Assembly (NCBI GenBank): GCA_003242275.1
Contig: QGUX01000068.1
Location: 1-14,148, forward strand
Reading direction: 5' to 3'
Source: Pseudomonadota bacterium
Lineage (GTDB): Bacteria; Pseudomonadota; Gammaproteobacteria; Steroidobacterales; Steroidobacteraceae
Length of the DNA: 14,148 bases
This document shows positions 7,950 to 14,022 of the stretch, one piece after another. The notes beneath the pieces are model-generated. The model saw only the letters and a program-made list of their open reading frames with translations. It made no database searches and was not told where the DNA came from. Both the position numbers and the translations under genes were made by a program. Position 1 is the first letter of the stretch; each line of letters opens with the position of its first letter.

Positions 7950-7963
7950 AGTTCGGTGCCAGG

Positions 7964-8341
7964 ATGTTCATCCTCAATCCCCATTCCAGCGTGCCCATCT
8001 ACCAGCAGCTCATCGAGCAGGTGCGCCGCATGGTGGCCAGCGGGCAGCTCGCCCCGGGCACCGAACTGCCCTCGGTGCGCGAGATGGCGCAGCTGCACAC
8101 CGTGCACCCGATGACCATCTCCAAGGCGTACAGCCTGCTCGAGGCCGAGGGCCTGCTCGAGCGCCACCGCGGCAAGCCCATGCGCGTGGCGCAGCCGCGC
8201 CGGGAACAGCTCTCGGTGGCGGCGCGCCTGAAGCAGCTCGATCCGCAGCTCGACGCGCTGGTGCTGTCCGCGAAGCAGCTCGAACTGTCCACCGACGACG
8301 TGATCGCCCAACTGAAGAGGAAGATGGGAGCCAAGCCATGA
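7964..8341 (+). CDS. GntR-family transcriptional regulator, YtrA subfamily
   Basis: The 125-residue protein is the right size for the YtrA subfamily, the shortest GntR group (about 120-130 residues): an N-terminal winged helix-turn-helix (about 1-75) and a short two-helix dimerisation tail with no ligand-binding domain. Motifs seen: P-I-Y-Q-Q-L at 11-16, G-T-E-L-P-S-V-R-E-M-A at 32-42, the recognition region H-P-M-T-I-S-K-A-Y-S-L-L-E at 48-60, and E-G-L-L-E-R-H-R-G near the wing. Such proteins usually repress their own operon and an adjacent ABC transporter. Context agrees: the inverted repeat on its promoter and an ATGA overlap with the ABC ATPase gene. No spaced Shine-Dalgarno precedes the ATG; only AGG directly abuts it. 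Confidence 0.9.
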   Translation: MFILNPHSSVPIYQQLIEQVRRMVASGQLAPGTELPSVREMAQLHTVHPMTISKAYSLLEAEGLLERHRGKPMRVAQPRREQLSVAARLKQLDPQLDALVLSAKQLELSTDDVIAQLKRKMGAKP

Positions 8342-9222
8342 GTGCCGCCGCAGTCAGACTCCAGGACCTCACCAAGTCCTTCGGCCGGCACCAGGTGCTC
8401 GCCGGCATCACCACCGAGGTGCATCCCGGCGACGTGGTCGGCGTCATCGGCAAGAACGGCGCCGGCAAGACCACGCTGCTGGAGACCCTGCTGGGCTTCT
8501 CCCCGCCCACCAGCGGCACCGCGCAGGTGTTCGGCGAGGAAGCCACGCAGATGTCGAACGCGGTGAAGGCGCGCATCGGCTTCGTGCCGCAGCAGGAGGA
8601 GCTGCTGCCCACGCTCACCGGCCGCCGCCAGCTCGCGCTCAATGGCTGCTTCTACCGCAACTGGGACCACGCACTCATCGAGCGCCTTGCGCGCGAGTGG
8701 GAGGTGCCGCTGGACCGCCGCGTGGGCGCCCTCTCGAGCGGGGAGCGCCAGAAGCTCGCCACGCTGATGGCGCTGGGCAACCACCCGGACCTGCTGGTGC
8801 TGGACGAGCCGGTGGCGGCCCTCGACCCGCTGGCGCGGCGGCGCTTCCTGCAGCAGCTGCTGGAGATCGCGGCCGACCCCAGCCGGGCGGTGATCTTTTC
8901 CTCGCACATCGTGTCCGACCTCGAGCGCGTGGCCAACCGCATCTGGATCCTGCGCGACGGCGTCCTACTGTGGGACGGCGACACCGACGCGCTGAAGCAG
9001 TCGGTGAAGCGCCTGCACATCACCGCCCGTCGCCCGCTGCCTTCGGACATCGGCGTGCCCCGCCAGCTGTCGATGCGCCGCGGCGCCGGCGGAACCACCG
9101 TCACGGTCACGGTGCGCGACCTGGAGGATTCGCTGGTGCCACGGCTCGAACAACGCCTCGACGCCCACGTGGAAATCGAGGGCCTGGGCCTCGAGGACAT
9201 CTTCCTGGAGATCCACTCATGA
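8338..9222 (+). CDS. ABC transporter ATP-binding protein (YtrB/CcmA-like exporter type)
   Basis: The 294-residue cytoplasmic ATPase energises the permease encoded next. All nucleotide-binding motifs are intact: Walker A G-K-N-G-A-G-K-T at 38-45, Q-loop Gln85, signature L-S-S-G-E-R-Q at 132-138, Walker B L-L-V-L-D-E-P at 152-158 with catalytic Glu157, D-loop A-L-D-P, and switch His190. The F-Y-R-N-W-D stretch at 105-110 is of the kind seen in ATPases paired with YtrA-type regulators. The last 80 or so residues form a C-terminal extension typical of drug/lipid exporter ATPases (CcmA/YtrB-like). GGGAG at 8326-8330, seven bases before the ATG, and the ATGA overlap with the regulator gene support the start and translational coupling. 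The substrate is unknown. Confidence 0.92.
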   Translation: MSAAAVRLQDLTKSFGRHQVLAGITTEVHPGDVVGVIGKNGAGKTTLLETLLGFSPPTSGTAQVFGEEATQMSNAVKARIGFVPQQEELLPTLTGRRQLALNGCFYRNWDHALIERLAREWEVPLDRRVGALSSGERQKLATLMALGNHPDLLVLDEPVAALDPLARRRFLQQLLEIAADPSRAVIFSSHIVSDLERVANRIWILRDGVLLWDGDTDALKQSVKRLHITARRPLPSDIGVPRQLSMRRGAGGTTVTVTVRDLEDSLVPRLEQRLDAHVEIEGLGLEDIFLEIHS

Positions 9223-10595
9223 AAGCCGCCCTGCGCATGGCGCTGGCCTACTTCTCCATCGTGCCGCTGCAGCGCTGGCTGAACCTCGCCGCGCTGCTGC
9301 TGTTCGTCGCGGCCGTCATCACGGGCAGCCGGGCAGGAAGCCTCGCCGCCCGCAGCATGGCCATGGGCATGACCATCTTCGCCACGCTGCTGGCGGTCAT
9401 GGTTCCCGCCTTGATGGGAGGCGTCGCGATGCGCATGGCCTCCACCCGCACGCTGCTGCACCTGCGTCCGCACGGCCGGATGACGATGGTGGTGGCCGCG
9501 ACGCTCGTCATCACCGCGCTGGCCGCGTTGTGCGTGCTGCCCGGCGAGTTCGGCGCATGGCTGCGCGTGCCCGGGGCGCGCCCCGCGGGCGCCCCGCTCC
9601 TGCCGGTCTTCCAGGTGTGCTGGGCGGTGCTGGCGCTGGCGTGGATCTCGATCTTCGCCTTCAGCTTCTCGCGCTATGCGTTCGGCCTGATTGGCATGAT
9701 TCCCGTGGTCACGATGGGCCTGGGCAGCAGGCTCATGCCGGTGATCCCCAGCGCCACGTGGGTGATGGCCTTCGGCCTCGTGGCCTGGGTGCTGTTCGGG
9801 CGCTGGTACCAGCGGGTGGACAGCCTCTCGCGGCCGGTGTCGCTCATGACGGGCGCCACCTGGGACGGCCGGGACTATTCCTGGCTGAACTGGCTCGTCG
9901 ACCGGTTCAGGAGCGATGGCGCGGTGTCGAGGAAGGAGGCGGAGTTCGTCTTCCTCGTCGGCGGCCGCCCGATGGTCCATGTCCTCGTCGGCCTGTGGGT
10001 GGCATTCATCTTCCTCGCCGTGCACCTGCTGACCGGCCTCGGCCGCCACCGCCCTCCCTCCGGGCAGATGCTGTACATGCTGCCCTTCGTCGCCTTCTAT
10101 CCGGTCACGCTCTGCTACAACCTCACGCGCCGCTCGCGCCTGCTGTGGCTGCGCACCGGCCTGGACCGGCCGGCGCTGTTCCGCCTCACCGAGAGCCTGG
10201 GACTGCGCGCGCTGCTCTGGTCCTGGTCCATCGTCGCCGTCGTCACCGGCCTCGTCGCGGTGTTCCTCGACGGCTACCCGCCGCGCTTCGTGCTCGAGTT
10301 CATGGCGCCCCAGATGGGCCTGGCCGCCTGCCTGGCCTATGTCGGGCTGGCGCTGGTGCGGGACTGGTCCTTCGGCGACGTGCTGCTCGCCATCGGGGGG
10401 ATGGTGATGTTCATCGCCGCGACGGTCGCCTCGGTGCCGACGCTGCGCAGCGCGAACTCCATCGCCCCCGCGGTGATGCTGCCCGTCACGCTGGTGTTCC
10501 TCGTCCTGCTGCGTTCGCTGGCGGCGCAACGCTGGCGCACGCTCGACTGGCGCCTCGCGCGCCTTCCCCAGGCCGGCGCAAGGAGTGAGAAATGA
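9219..10595 (+). CDS. ABC transporter permease-like integral membrane protein, about 12 membrane segments
   Basis: The 458-residue protein starts with the ATG overlapping the ATPase stop (ATGA); GGAG at 9207-9210 is eight bases before it. Hydrophobic segments lie at about 22-38, 47-70, 88-108, 126-150, 154-172, 179-195, 253-273, 284-302, 333-351, 363-380, 388-408 and 414-434. That gives two sets of about six, joined by a polar, probably cytosolic linker at 196-250. This suggests two fused or duplicated half-permeases, although I cannot show sequence similarity between the halves. No strong named family motif was recognised; the role as permease rests on topology and operon position. It may export a lipid, peptide or antibiotic-like compound, as proposed for YtrA-controlled transporters, but the substrate cannot be read. 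The short protein at 10592 is coupled to its stop codon. Confidence 0.8.
   Translation: MKAALRMALAYFSIVPLQRWLNLAALLLFVAAVITGSRAGSLAARSMAMGMTIFATLLAVMVPALMGGVAMRMASTRTLLHLRPHGRMTMVVAATLVITALAALCVLPGEFGAWLRVPGARPAGAPLLPVFQVCWAVLALAWISIFAFSFSRYAFGLIGMIPVVTMGLGSRLMPVIPSATWVMAFGLVAWVLFGRWYQRVDSLSRPVSLMTGATWDGRDYSWLNWLVDRFRSDGAVSRKEAEFVFLVGGRPMVHVLVGLWVAFIFLAVHLLTGLGRHRPPSGQMLYMLPFVAFYPVTLCYNLTRRSRLLWLRTGLDRPALFRLTESLGLRALLWSWSIVAVVTGLVAVFLDGYPPRFVLEFMAPQMGLAACLAYVGLALVRDWSFGDVLLAIGGMVMFIAATVASVPTLRSANSIAPAVMLPVTLVFLVLLRSLAAQRWRTLDWRLARLPQAGARSEK
10581..10585 (+). promoter_or_regulatory. ribosome binding site of the small membrane protein gene
   Basis: AGGAG lies six bases before the ATG at 10592, inside the last codons of the permease gene. 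It is among the best Shine-Dalgarno matches in the window and is a main reason to accept the 42-codon gene. Confidence 0.65.
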
Positions 10596-10720
10596 ACCGC
10601 GTATCCTCGCCGGCCCTCGATCGCCTCCCCCTGCTGCGGCTGCCGCGGCGGCTGCTCGCCGGACCGCTGGCGGTGCTGTCGATCACCCTGCTGGTGCCGC
10701 TGGTCATCCTGTTCGGCTGA
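10592..10720 (+). CDS. small single-pass membrane protein, 42 residues, end of the GntR-ABC operon
   Basis: An ATG overlapping the permease stop (ATGA), preceded by AGGAG at ideal spacing, opens a 42-codon frame ending in TGA at 10718-10720. The product has a basic N-terminal half with Arg at residues 3, 11, 16, 19 and 20, followed by one hydrophobic helix at about 21-41 (L-L-A-G-P-L-A-V-L-S then I-T-L-L-V-P-L-V-I-L-F-G). The positive-inside rule predicts N-in, C-terminus in the periplasm. The junction is of the same type as the two earlier ones in the operon. I recognise no family. By analogy with other small proteins encoded beside membrane transporters it may be an accessory subunit or stabiliser of the permease; that is inference. 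It is shorter than many gene-calling cut-offs. Confidence 0.65.
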   Translation: MNRVSSPALDRLPLLRLPRRLLAGPLAVLSITLLVPLVILFG

Positions 10721-10825
10721 GGGTGTCCGGGTTCTGGTTATCACCCACCCGCTGCACATCGACAGCCTCCCCGGAACCTTCCATCATCGTGGATGACCGG
10801 CGACGGCGCCGCATGCCGCACAACA

Positions 10826-10830
10826 GGGAG
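10826..10830 (+). promoter_or_regulatory. ribosome binding site deciding the start of the transglutaminase-like gene
   Basis: GGGAG six bases before the ATG at 10837 selects this start over the in-frame ATG at 10813, which would place eight extra, partly charged residues before the signal peptide. Confidence 0.6.
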
Positions 10831-10836
10831 CGCTCC

Positions 10837-12690
10837 ATGTCCGTCCTCCGACTCTGCGGCTTCGTGCTGCCGCTGGCCGCCACGCTGCCGCTGCACGCGG
10901 CGCCCGTCACCTCGCTGAAGTCCGAAGTCACCTACGAGCTGCTGCCCGATGGCAGTTCCGTGGTCGAGCGGATCCAGGTCACGCGGCTCAACGAACAGGT
11001 CGCCGTCACCGGCGCCGGCCAGGCCGGCATCCAGTACAGCGACGGGCTGCACCAGGTGGAGATCATCGAGGCCTACACCACGACGAAGGACGGCCAGCGT
11101 GTCGACGTGCCCGCCGACCGCATCTTCACGCAGCAGTTGCCGGTCAGCGCCGGCGCCCCGGCCTTCAGCGACCAGCGCGTGCGGATGGTGGTGTTCCCGC
11201 AGCTGGAGATCGGCGCCACCGTCACGCTGCACTATCGCAGCACGCAGTCGAAAGCCTGGCTGCCCGGGGTGTACACCGGCGGCGAGGTCTTCAGCCGCTT
11301 CGGGGATTCCGAATCCGGCAGGACCGTGGTGCTGCGCGCGCCGGCCGGCGTGACCTTGCACACCTTCGGGCGCGACGTGGAGGGCGGCGAGGTGGACTCC
11401 GGCAAGCCCGGCACCCGCGAGTGGCGCTGGCGGCAGGGCCCGGTCACCGCCGAGACGCCCGAACCCGGCATGGTGGATGCCGCCAGCATCAGTCCCGGCG
11501 TCATGTTCAGCACCTTGCCCGACTATCCCGCGCTGATGGACGCGTGGATGCAAAACGCCACGCCGATGATGCAGGTCACGCCCAAGGTGCAGGCGCTGGC
11601 CGATGAGATCACCCGCGGCATCACCGACAGGCGCGGGCAGGCCGAGGCCCTCTACCGCTGGGTCGCCGGCGAGATCCGCTACGTCGCCATCGCCCTGGGC
11701 AACGGTGGCTACGTGCCGCACCCCGCCGACGAGGTCATCGAGGCACGCTACGGCGACTGCAAGGACAAGACCGTGCTGCTGGTGGCGCTGCTGGCCGCCA
11801 GGGGCATCCGCGCCGTGCCGGTGCTGATCCGCACCGGCGATCGTTATACGTGGCAGGAGGTGCCGCTGCTGGCCGCCTTCAACCACGCCATCGCATACCT
11901 GCCCGAGTTCGACCTGTACGTGGATGGCACCGTGCCGCTGGCCCCGTTCGACAGCCTGCCCGCGCCGCTGCGCGGCCGGCAGGTGCTGGTCGCCGGTGAC
12001 GCGCAGATGAAGTCATCCATCCGCCAGATCCCGCCCATCGACGCGCGCCGCGACCGCGAGGTCACCCGCACCACCGCCGAGGTGGCCGCGGACGGCACCC
12101 TCTCCGGCACCTCGCGCGTGCACTCGCACGGCGCCACCGACGGCCCGCTGCGCAGCTCGCTGTCGATGCTTCCCGAGCAGATGCTGGGACAGGTCGCCCG
12201 GCAGATGCTGGCGGCCTCCGGCCAGACCGGCCAGGCCACGCTCACGCTCGGCAACCTGCGCGACTTCGGCGAGTCGAACCTGCTCAGCGTCAAGTTCGAG
12301 ACCCCCGGCGTCATCCACCTGCCCGGCCCCGGCGCCATCAGCGGCAACATCGGCATCGGCACCAGCCCCGGCAAGGCGTTCGCGACGGCCATGCTGCAGC
12401 TCGAGCGCAGGTTCGATTTCCCCTGCCCGGCCGGCGGATCCACGCAGGTCATCGAGCTCGCCCTGGCGCCCGGCATGAAGATCACCACCCTGCCGCCCGC
12501 CGCTGACGTGAAGTCCCCCTACGGCCACTTCACCGCCAGTTACGAAGTGAAGGACGGCAGGCTGCTGATGGCGCAGACCATCGAGCTCACCCCACCCGCC
12601 ACCGTCTGCACCGCGGCCGACCACGCGGAGCTGCGCAAGTTCGCCACCGCCATCGACCGGGAGCTGCGGCGACAGGTGCTGTACGAGTGA
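10837..12690 (+). CDS. exported DUF3857 / transglutaminase-like domain protein
   Basis: The 617-residue protein has a signal peptide (hydrophobic stretch about 6-19, probable cut near L-H-A at 21-23), then a DUF3857 domain (about 25-190) and a transglutaminase-like domain (about 255-370). A papain-type triad is visible: Cys308 in the Y-G-D-C-K-D-K motif, His350 in F-N-H-A-I, and Asp363 in Y-V-D-G-T. The last 230 or so residues are beta-rich and lack a membrane anchor, so the protein is probably soluble in the periplasm. The early Cys7 is not a lipobox. DUF3857/transglutaminase proteins are common in Proteobacteria and Bacteroidota; their substrates are mostly unknown, with peptidase or cross-linking activity possible. 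It follows the ABC operon after 116 bases with its own ribosome binding site; whether it is co-transcribed is unclear. No clear promoter was found in that gap. Confidence 0.87.
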   Translation: MSVLRLCGFVLPLAATLPLHAAPVTSLKSEVTYELLPDGSSVVERIQVTRLNEQVAVTGAGQAGIQYSDGLHQVEIIEAYTTTKDGQRVDVPADRIFTQQLPVSAGAPAFSDQRVRMVVFPQLEIGATVTLHYRSTQSKAWLPGVYTGGEVFSRFGDSESGRTVVLRAPAGVTLHTFGRDVEGGEVDSGKPGTREWRWRQGPVTAETPEPGMVDAASISPGVMFSTLPDYPALMDAWMQNATPMMQVTPKVQALADEITRGITDRRGQAEALYRWVAGEIRYVAIALGNGGYVPHPADEVIEARYGDCKDKTVLLVALLAARGIRAVPVLIRTGDRYTWQEVPLLAAFNHAIAYLPEFDLYVDGTVPLAPFDSLPAPLRGRQVLVAGDAQMKSSIRQIPPIDARRDREVTRTTAEVAADGTLSGTSRVHSHGATDGPLRSSLSMLPEQMLGQVARQMLAASGQTGQATLTLGNLRDFGESNLLSVKFETPGVIHLPGPGAISGNIGIGTSPGKAFATAMLQLERRFDFPCPAGGSTQVIELALAPGMKITTLPPAADVKSPYGHFTASYEVKDGRLLMAQTIELTPPATVCTAADHAELRKFATAIDRELRRQVLYE

Positions 12691-12723
12691 GGGCGGGCGG
12701 AATGAAGGTGGGCCGCGTGCGCA

Positions 12724-12743
12724 CCGGCGGGCTACGCCGCCGG
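12724..12743. repeat. GC-rich inverted repeat at a convergent gene junction
   Basis: CCGGCGG (12724-12730) and CCGCCGG (12737-12743) make a perfect 7-bp stem with a six-base loop. It straddles the toxin stop codon, 34 bases after the end of the transglutaminase-like gene on the other strand. Its position would suit a shared terminator, but neither side has a T-run, so Rho-independent termination is doubtful. Confidence 0.35.
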
Positions 12744-13166
12744 CGTGACGAAGGGATTGCGCACCTTCACCCCATCGAACGCGCGCCCGTCGGGCAGCCC
12801 TTCCGAGTACAGCACCCCGCAGCGCGCGGTGCGCGCGGTCTCCACCACCAGCGCGTCCCGGAACGCGATGTCTTCGTCCGCCGAGCGGATGGCGGCGCGC
12901 CACACCAGCGGCACATCCACCTGCTCGATGATGAAGCCGGCGCCCTCCATCATCTGCAGCGAGGCCAGCGCCTCGACGGCCGCCAGGCCCAGCGGGCCGG
13001 TCAGCGCCGCGCAGGTCTCCTGCAGCACATGCGTGCTGACGACCGGCGCGACGCGGTCGGCGATGAGCCCCTGCAGCAGCGCGCCGGCGGCCTGCTGCCG
13101 CTCCGGCGCGCGGCCGTCGAACAGCGACACGAGGACGGCCGTGTCGATGAAGGCCCGGCCGCTCAT
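12732..13166 (-). CDS. vapC: PIN-domain ribonuclease toxin, VapC-like
   Basis: The 144-residue protein is a typical single PIN domain. The acidic metal-binding residues are in place: Asp8 in F-I-D-T-A, Glu50 in L-Q-E-T, Asp104 in F-R-D-A-L, and Asp126 (or Glu122) in S-E-G-L-P-D-G. The ending, G-V-K-V-R-N-P-F, is the usual C-terminal block of this family (compare G-V-x-V-x-N-P-F). VapC toxins cleave tRNA or rRNA; the target here is unknown. The ATG at 13166 overlaps the stop of the upstream antitoxin (ATGA), and GAGGAG eight bases before it is a strong ribosome binding site. The frame continues open far upstream, but that extension is antisense to argR and not credible. All catalytic residues are present, so the toxin is probably active. 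Confidence 0.88.
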   Translation of the reverse strand: MSGRAFIDTAVLVSLFDGRAPERQQAAGALLQGLIADRVAPVVSTHVLQETCAALTGPLGLAAVEALASLQMMEGAGFIIEQVDVPLVWRAAIRSADEDIAFRDALVVETARTARCGVLYSEGLPDGRAFDGVKVRNPFVTPAA

Positions 13167-13384
13167 GCGTGCAGCTCCTCGCGCGTCCAGTCGCGCCCGC
13201 TGCGCGCGCCCGCGGCGGCGGCGCGGTCGATGAACGCCCGCATGGCCGCCCCGGCGCCGTCGCGCCCTGCATAGCTCTCGAGGCAGGCCCGCACCAGGGC
13301 GTTGACGGAGGTGCCCTGCGCCAGCGCCCGCTTGCGCGCCCGCAGCAGCAGTTCCGCATCGACGACGAGGGTGAGGTTGGACAT
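13163..13384 (-). CDS. ribbon-helix-helix antitoxin paired with the PIN toxin
   Basis: From the ATG at 13384 the product has 73 residues. Residues 2-10 (S-N-L-T-L-V-V-D-A) look like the DNA-contacting beta-strand of a ribbon-helix-helix fold. Two helices follow, with the diagnostic G-T-S-V-N-A-L-V-R turn at 24-32. The C-terminal part (about 45-73) ends in R-D-W-T-R-E-E-L and is the likely toxin-wrapping tail. Such antitoxins bind their toxin and repress the shared promoter. The toxin gene overlaps by four bases. An in-frame ATG at 13444 would add 20 mostly basic and non-conserved-looking residues; 13384 is preferred because the RHH strand begins immediately after it, though its ribosome binding site is weak. 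RHH-type partners of PIN toxins are known, so the name vapB is avoided only for caution. Confidence 0.8.
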   Translation of the reverse strand: MSNLTLVVDAELLLRARKRALAQGTSVNALVRACLESYAGRDGAGAAMRAFIDRAAAAGARSGRDWTREELHA

Positions 13385-13399
13385 CCCGGACTTCTTGCG

Positions 13400-13412
13400 C
13401 ACGGGAACCGTG
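13400..13412. promoter_or_regulatory. short inverted repeat upstream of the antitoxin gene, possible operator
   Basis: CACGG (13400-13404), GAA, CCGTG (13408-13412) is a perfect palindrome 16 bases before the antitoxin ATG. RHH antitoxins commonly bind such short palindromes in their own promoter region. Five-base arms in GC-rich DNA can arise by chance, and no promoter boxes could be assigned with confidence nearby. The remainder of the 164-base gap up to argR (13385-13548) holds the argR promoter and nothing else I can support. Confidence 0.3.
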
Positions 13413-13509
13413 TACCGCAGGCCCCGTGCCCATGGAGGGCGCATTTCCGGGCAATCCGCGCAGAAATTCCTCCGCGCGGCCGCCCCGCCCCGGCCGGGCC
13501 CCGCCCGCC

Positions 13510-13538
13510 TTGACCTCTCCCAAATTTATGCGCATAAT
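13510..13538 (+). promoter_or_regulatory. argR promoter
   Basis: TTGACC (13510-13515, 5 of 6), a 17-base spacer, and CATAAT (13533-13538, 5 of 6) form the best sigma-70 promoter in the window. Transcription should start near 13545, about four bases before the argR ATG, and no Shine-Dalgarno sequence lies between. Confidence 0.65.
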
Positions 13539-13555
13539 CTGAATAATTATGCACA
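13538..13555. promoter_or_regulatory. ARG box (ArgR operator) over the argR start
   Basis: TGAAT-AATT-ATGCA at 13540-13553 matches the E. coli ARG-box core (TGAAT, four A/T, ATTCA) with one mismatch, and the flanking A/T positions also agree. It covers the predicted transcription start and the start codon. TTATGC at 13526-13531 and at 13547-13552 repeat exactly 21 bases apart, the spacing of paired ARG boxes (18 bp plus 3), so a weaker second box at about 13517-13534 is likely. TTATGCGCATAA (13526-13537) is also a perfect 12-bp palindrome over the -10. Confidence 0.65.
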
Positions 13556-14004
13556 CCGACCGCCACCAGACCGAGCGCCGCAACTCCATCCTGCGGCACC
13601 TGCGCACCGGGGAAATCCGGCGCCAGTCGGACCTGGTCGACCTGCTGCGGCAGGAAGGCTTCGAGGTCACCCAGTCCTCGGTCAGCCGCGACATGCGCGA
13701 ACTGGGCGTGCTGAAGGCGCAGGGCCGCTACCTGCCGCCCGATGCCGACGCCATCGCGCCGGTGCAGGACAACTTCTCCACCATCGCCCGCTTCGTGCGC
13801 GGGATCCGCACCGCCGGTCCGTCGATCACGGTGATCCGCACCTCCACCGGCGCCGCCGGCAGCGTGGCGGTGGCCATCGACCGGGCCAACTGGCCCGAGG
13901 TGGTCGGCAGCATCCAGGGCGATGACACCATCTTCATCGCCACCGAAGACGCTGGCGCGCAGGCCCGCCTGCGCGAGCGCCTTCGCGAAGTCTTCCGCAT
14001 CTAA
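13549..14004 (+). CDS. argR: ArgR, arginine-responsive transcriptional repressor
   Basis: The 151-residue protein has the usual ArgR length (E. coli 156). The N-terminal winged helix-turn-helix (about 1-65) includes T-Q-S-S-V-S-R-D-M-R-E-L-G at 41-53, with the Ser-Arg pair that contacts DNA. The C-terminal hexamerisation and arginine-binding domain (about 75-151) has T-S-T-G-A-A-G at 98-104 and the hallmark G-D-D-T-I-F at 124-129. With arginine bound, the hexamer represses arginine biosynthesis genes at paired ARG boxes. An ARG box overlies its own start, suggesting autoregulation. The next in-frame Met lies inside the recognition helix, so the ATG at 13549 must be the start even though it lacks a ribosome binding site. 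argG follows 18 bases after the stop, probably in one transcript. Confidence 0.95.
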   Translation: MHTDRHQTERRNSILRHLRTGEIRRQSDLVDLLRQEGFEVTQSSVSRDMRELGVLKAQGRYLPPDADAIAPVQDNFSTIARFVRGIRTAGPSITVIRTSTGAAGSVAVAIDRANWPEVVGSIQGDDTIFIATEDAGAQARLRERLREVFRI

Positions 14005-14022
14005 ACCACGGCAGAGTCCATC

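Noticed and set aside
8652..10529. Open frame of 625 codons on the minus strand across the ABC ATPase and permease genes
   Set aside because: Translation is highly charged and repetitive (His, Glu, Gln, Arg, Gly), with no domain, and lies opposite well-supported genes.
10721..10745. GGGTG ... CACCC inverted repeat after the small membrane protein gene as a terminator
   Set aside because: Only a 5-bp stem with a 16-base loop and no T-run.
10784..10796. TCATC-GTG-GATGA inverted repeat before the transglutaminase-like gene
   Set aside because: Short arms, no promoter context that I can identify; likely chance.
12013..13599. Open frame of 528 codons on the minus strand crossing three gene regions
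   Set aside because: Runs through the antisense of two genes and out of frame through the toxin and antitoxin; no domain.
13167..13694. N-terminal extension of the toxin frame up to 13694
   Set aside because: It would be antisense to argR and overlap the antitoxin in another phase; the PIN domain begins right after the ATG at 13166, which has a strong ribosome binding site.
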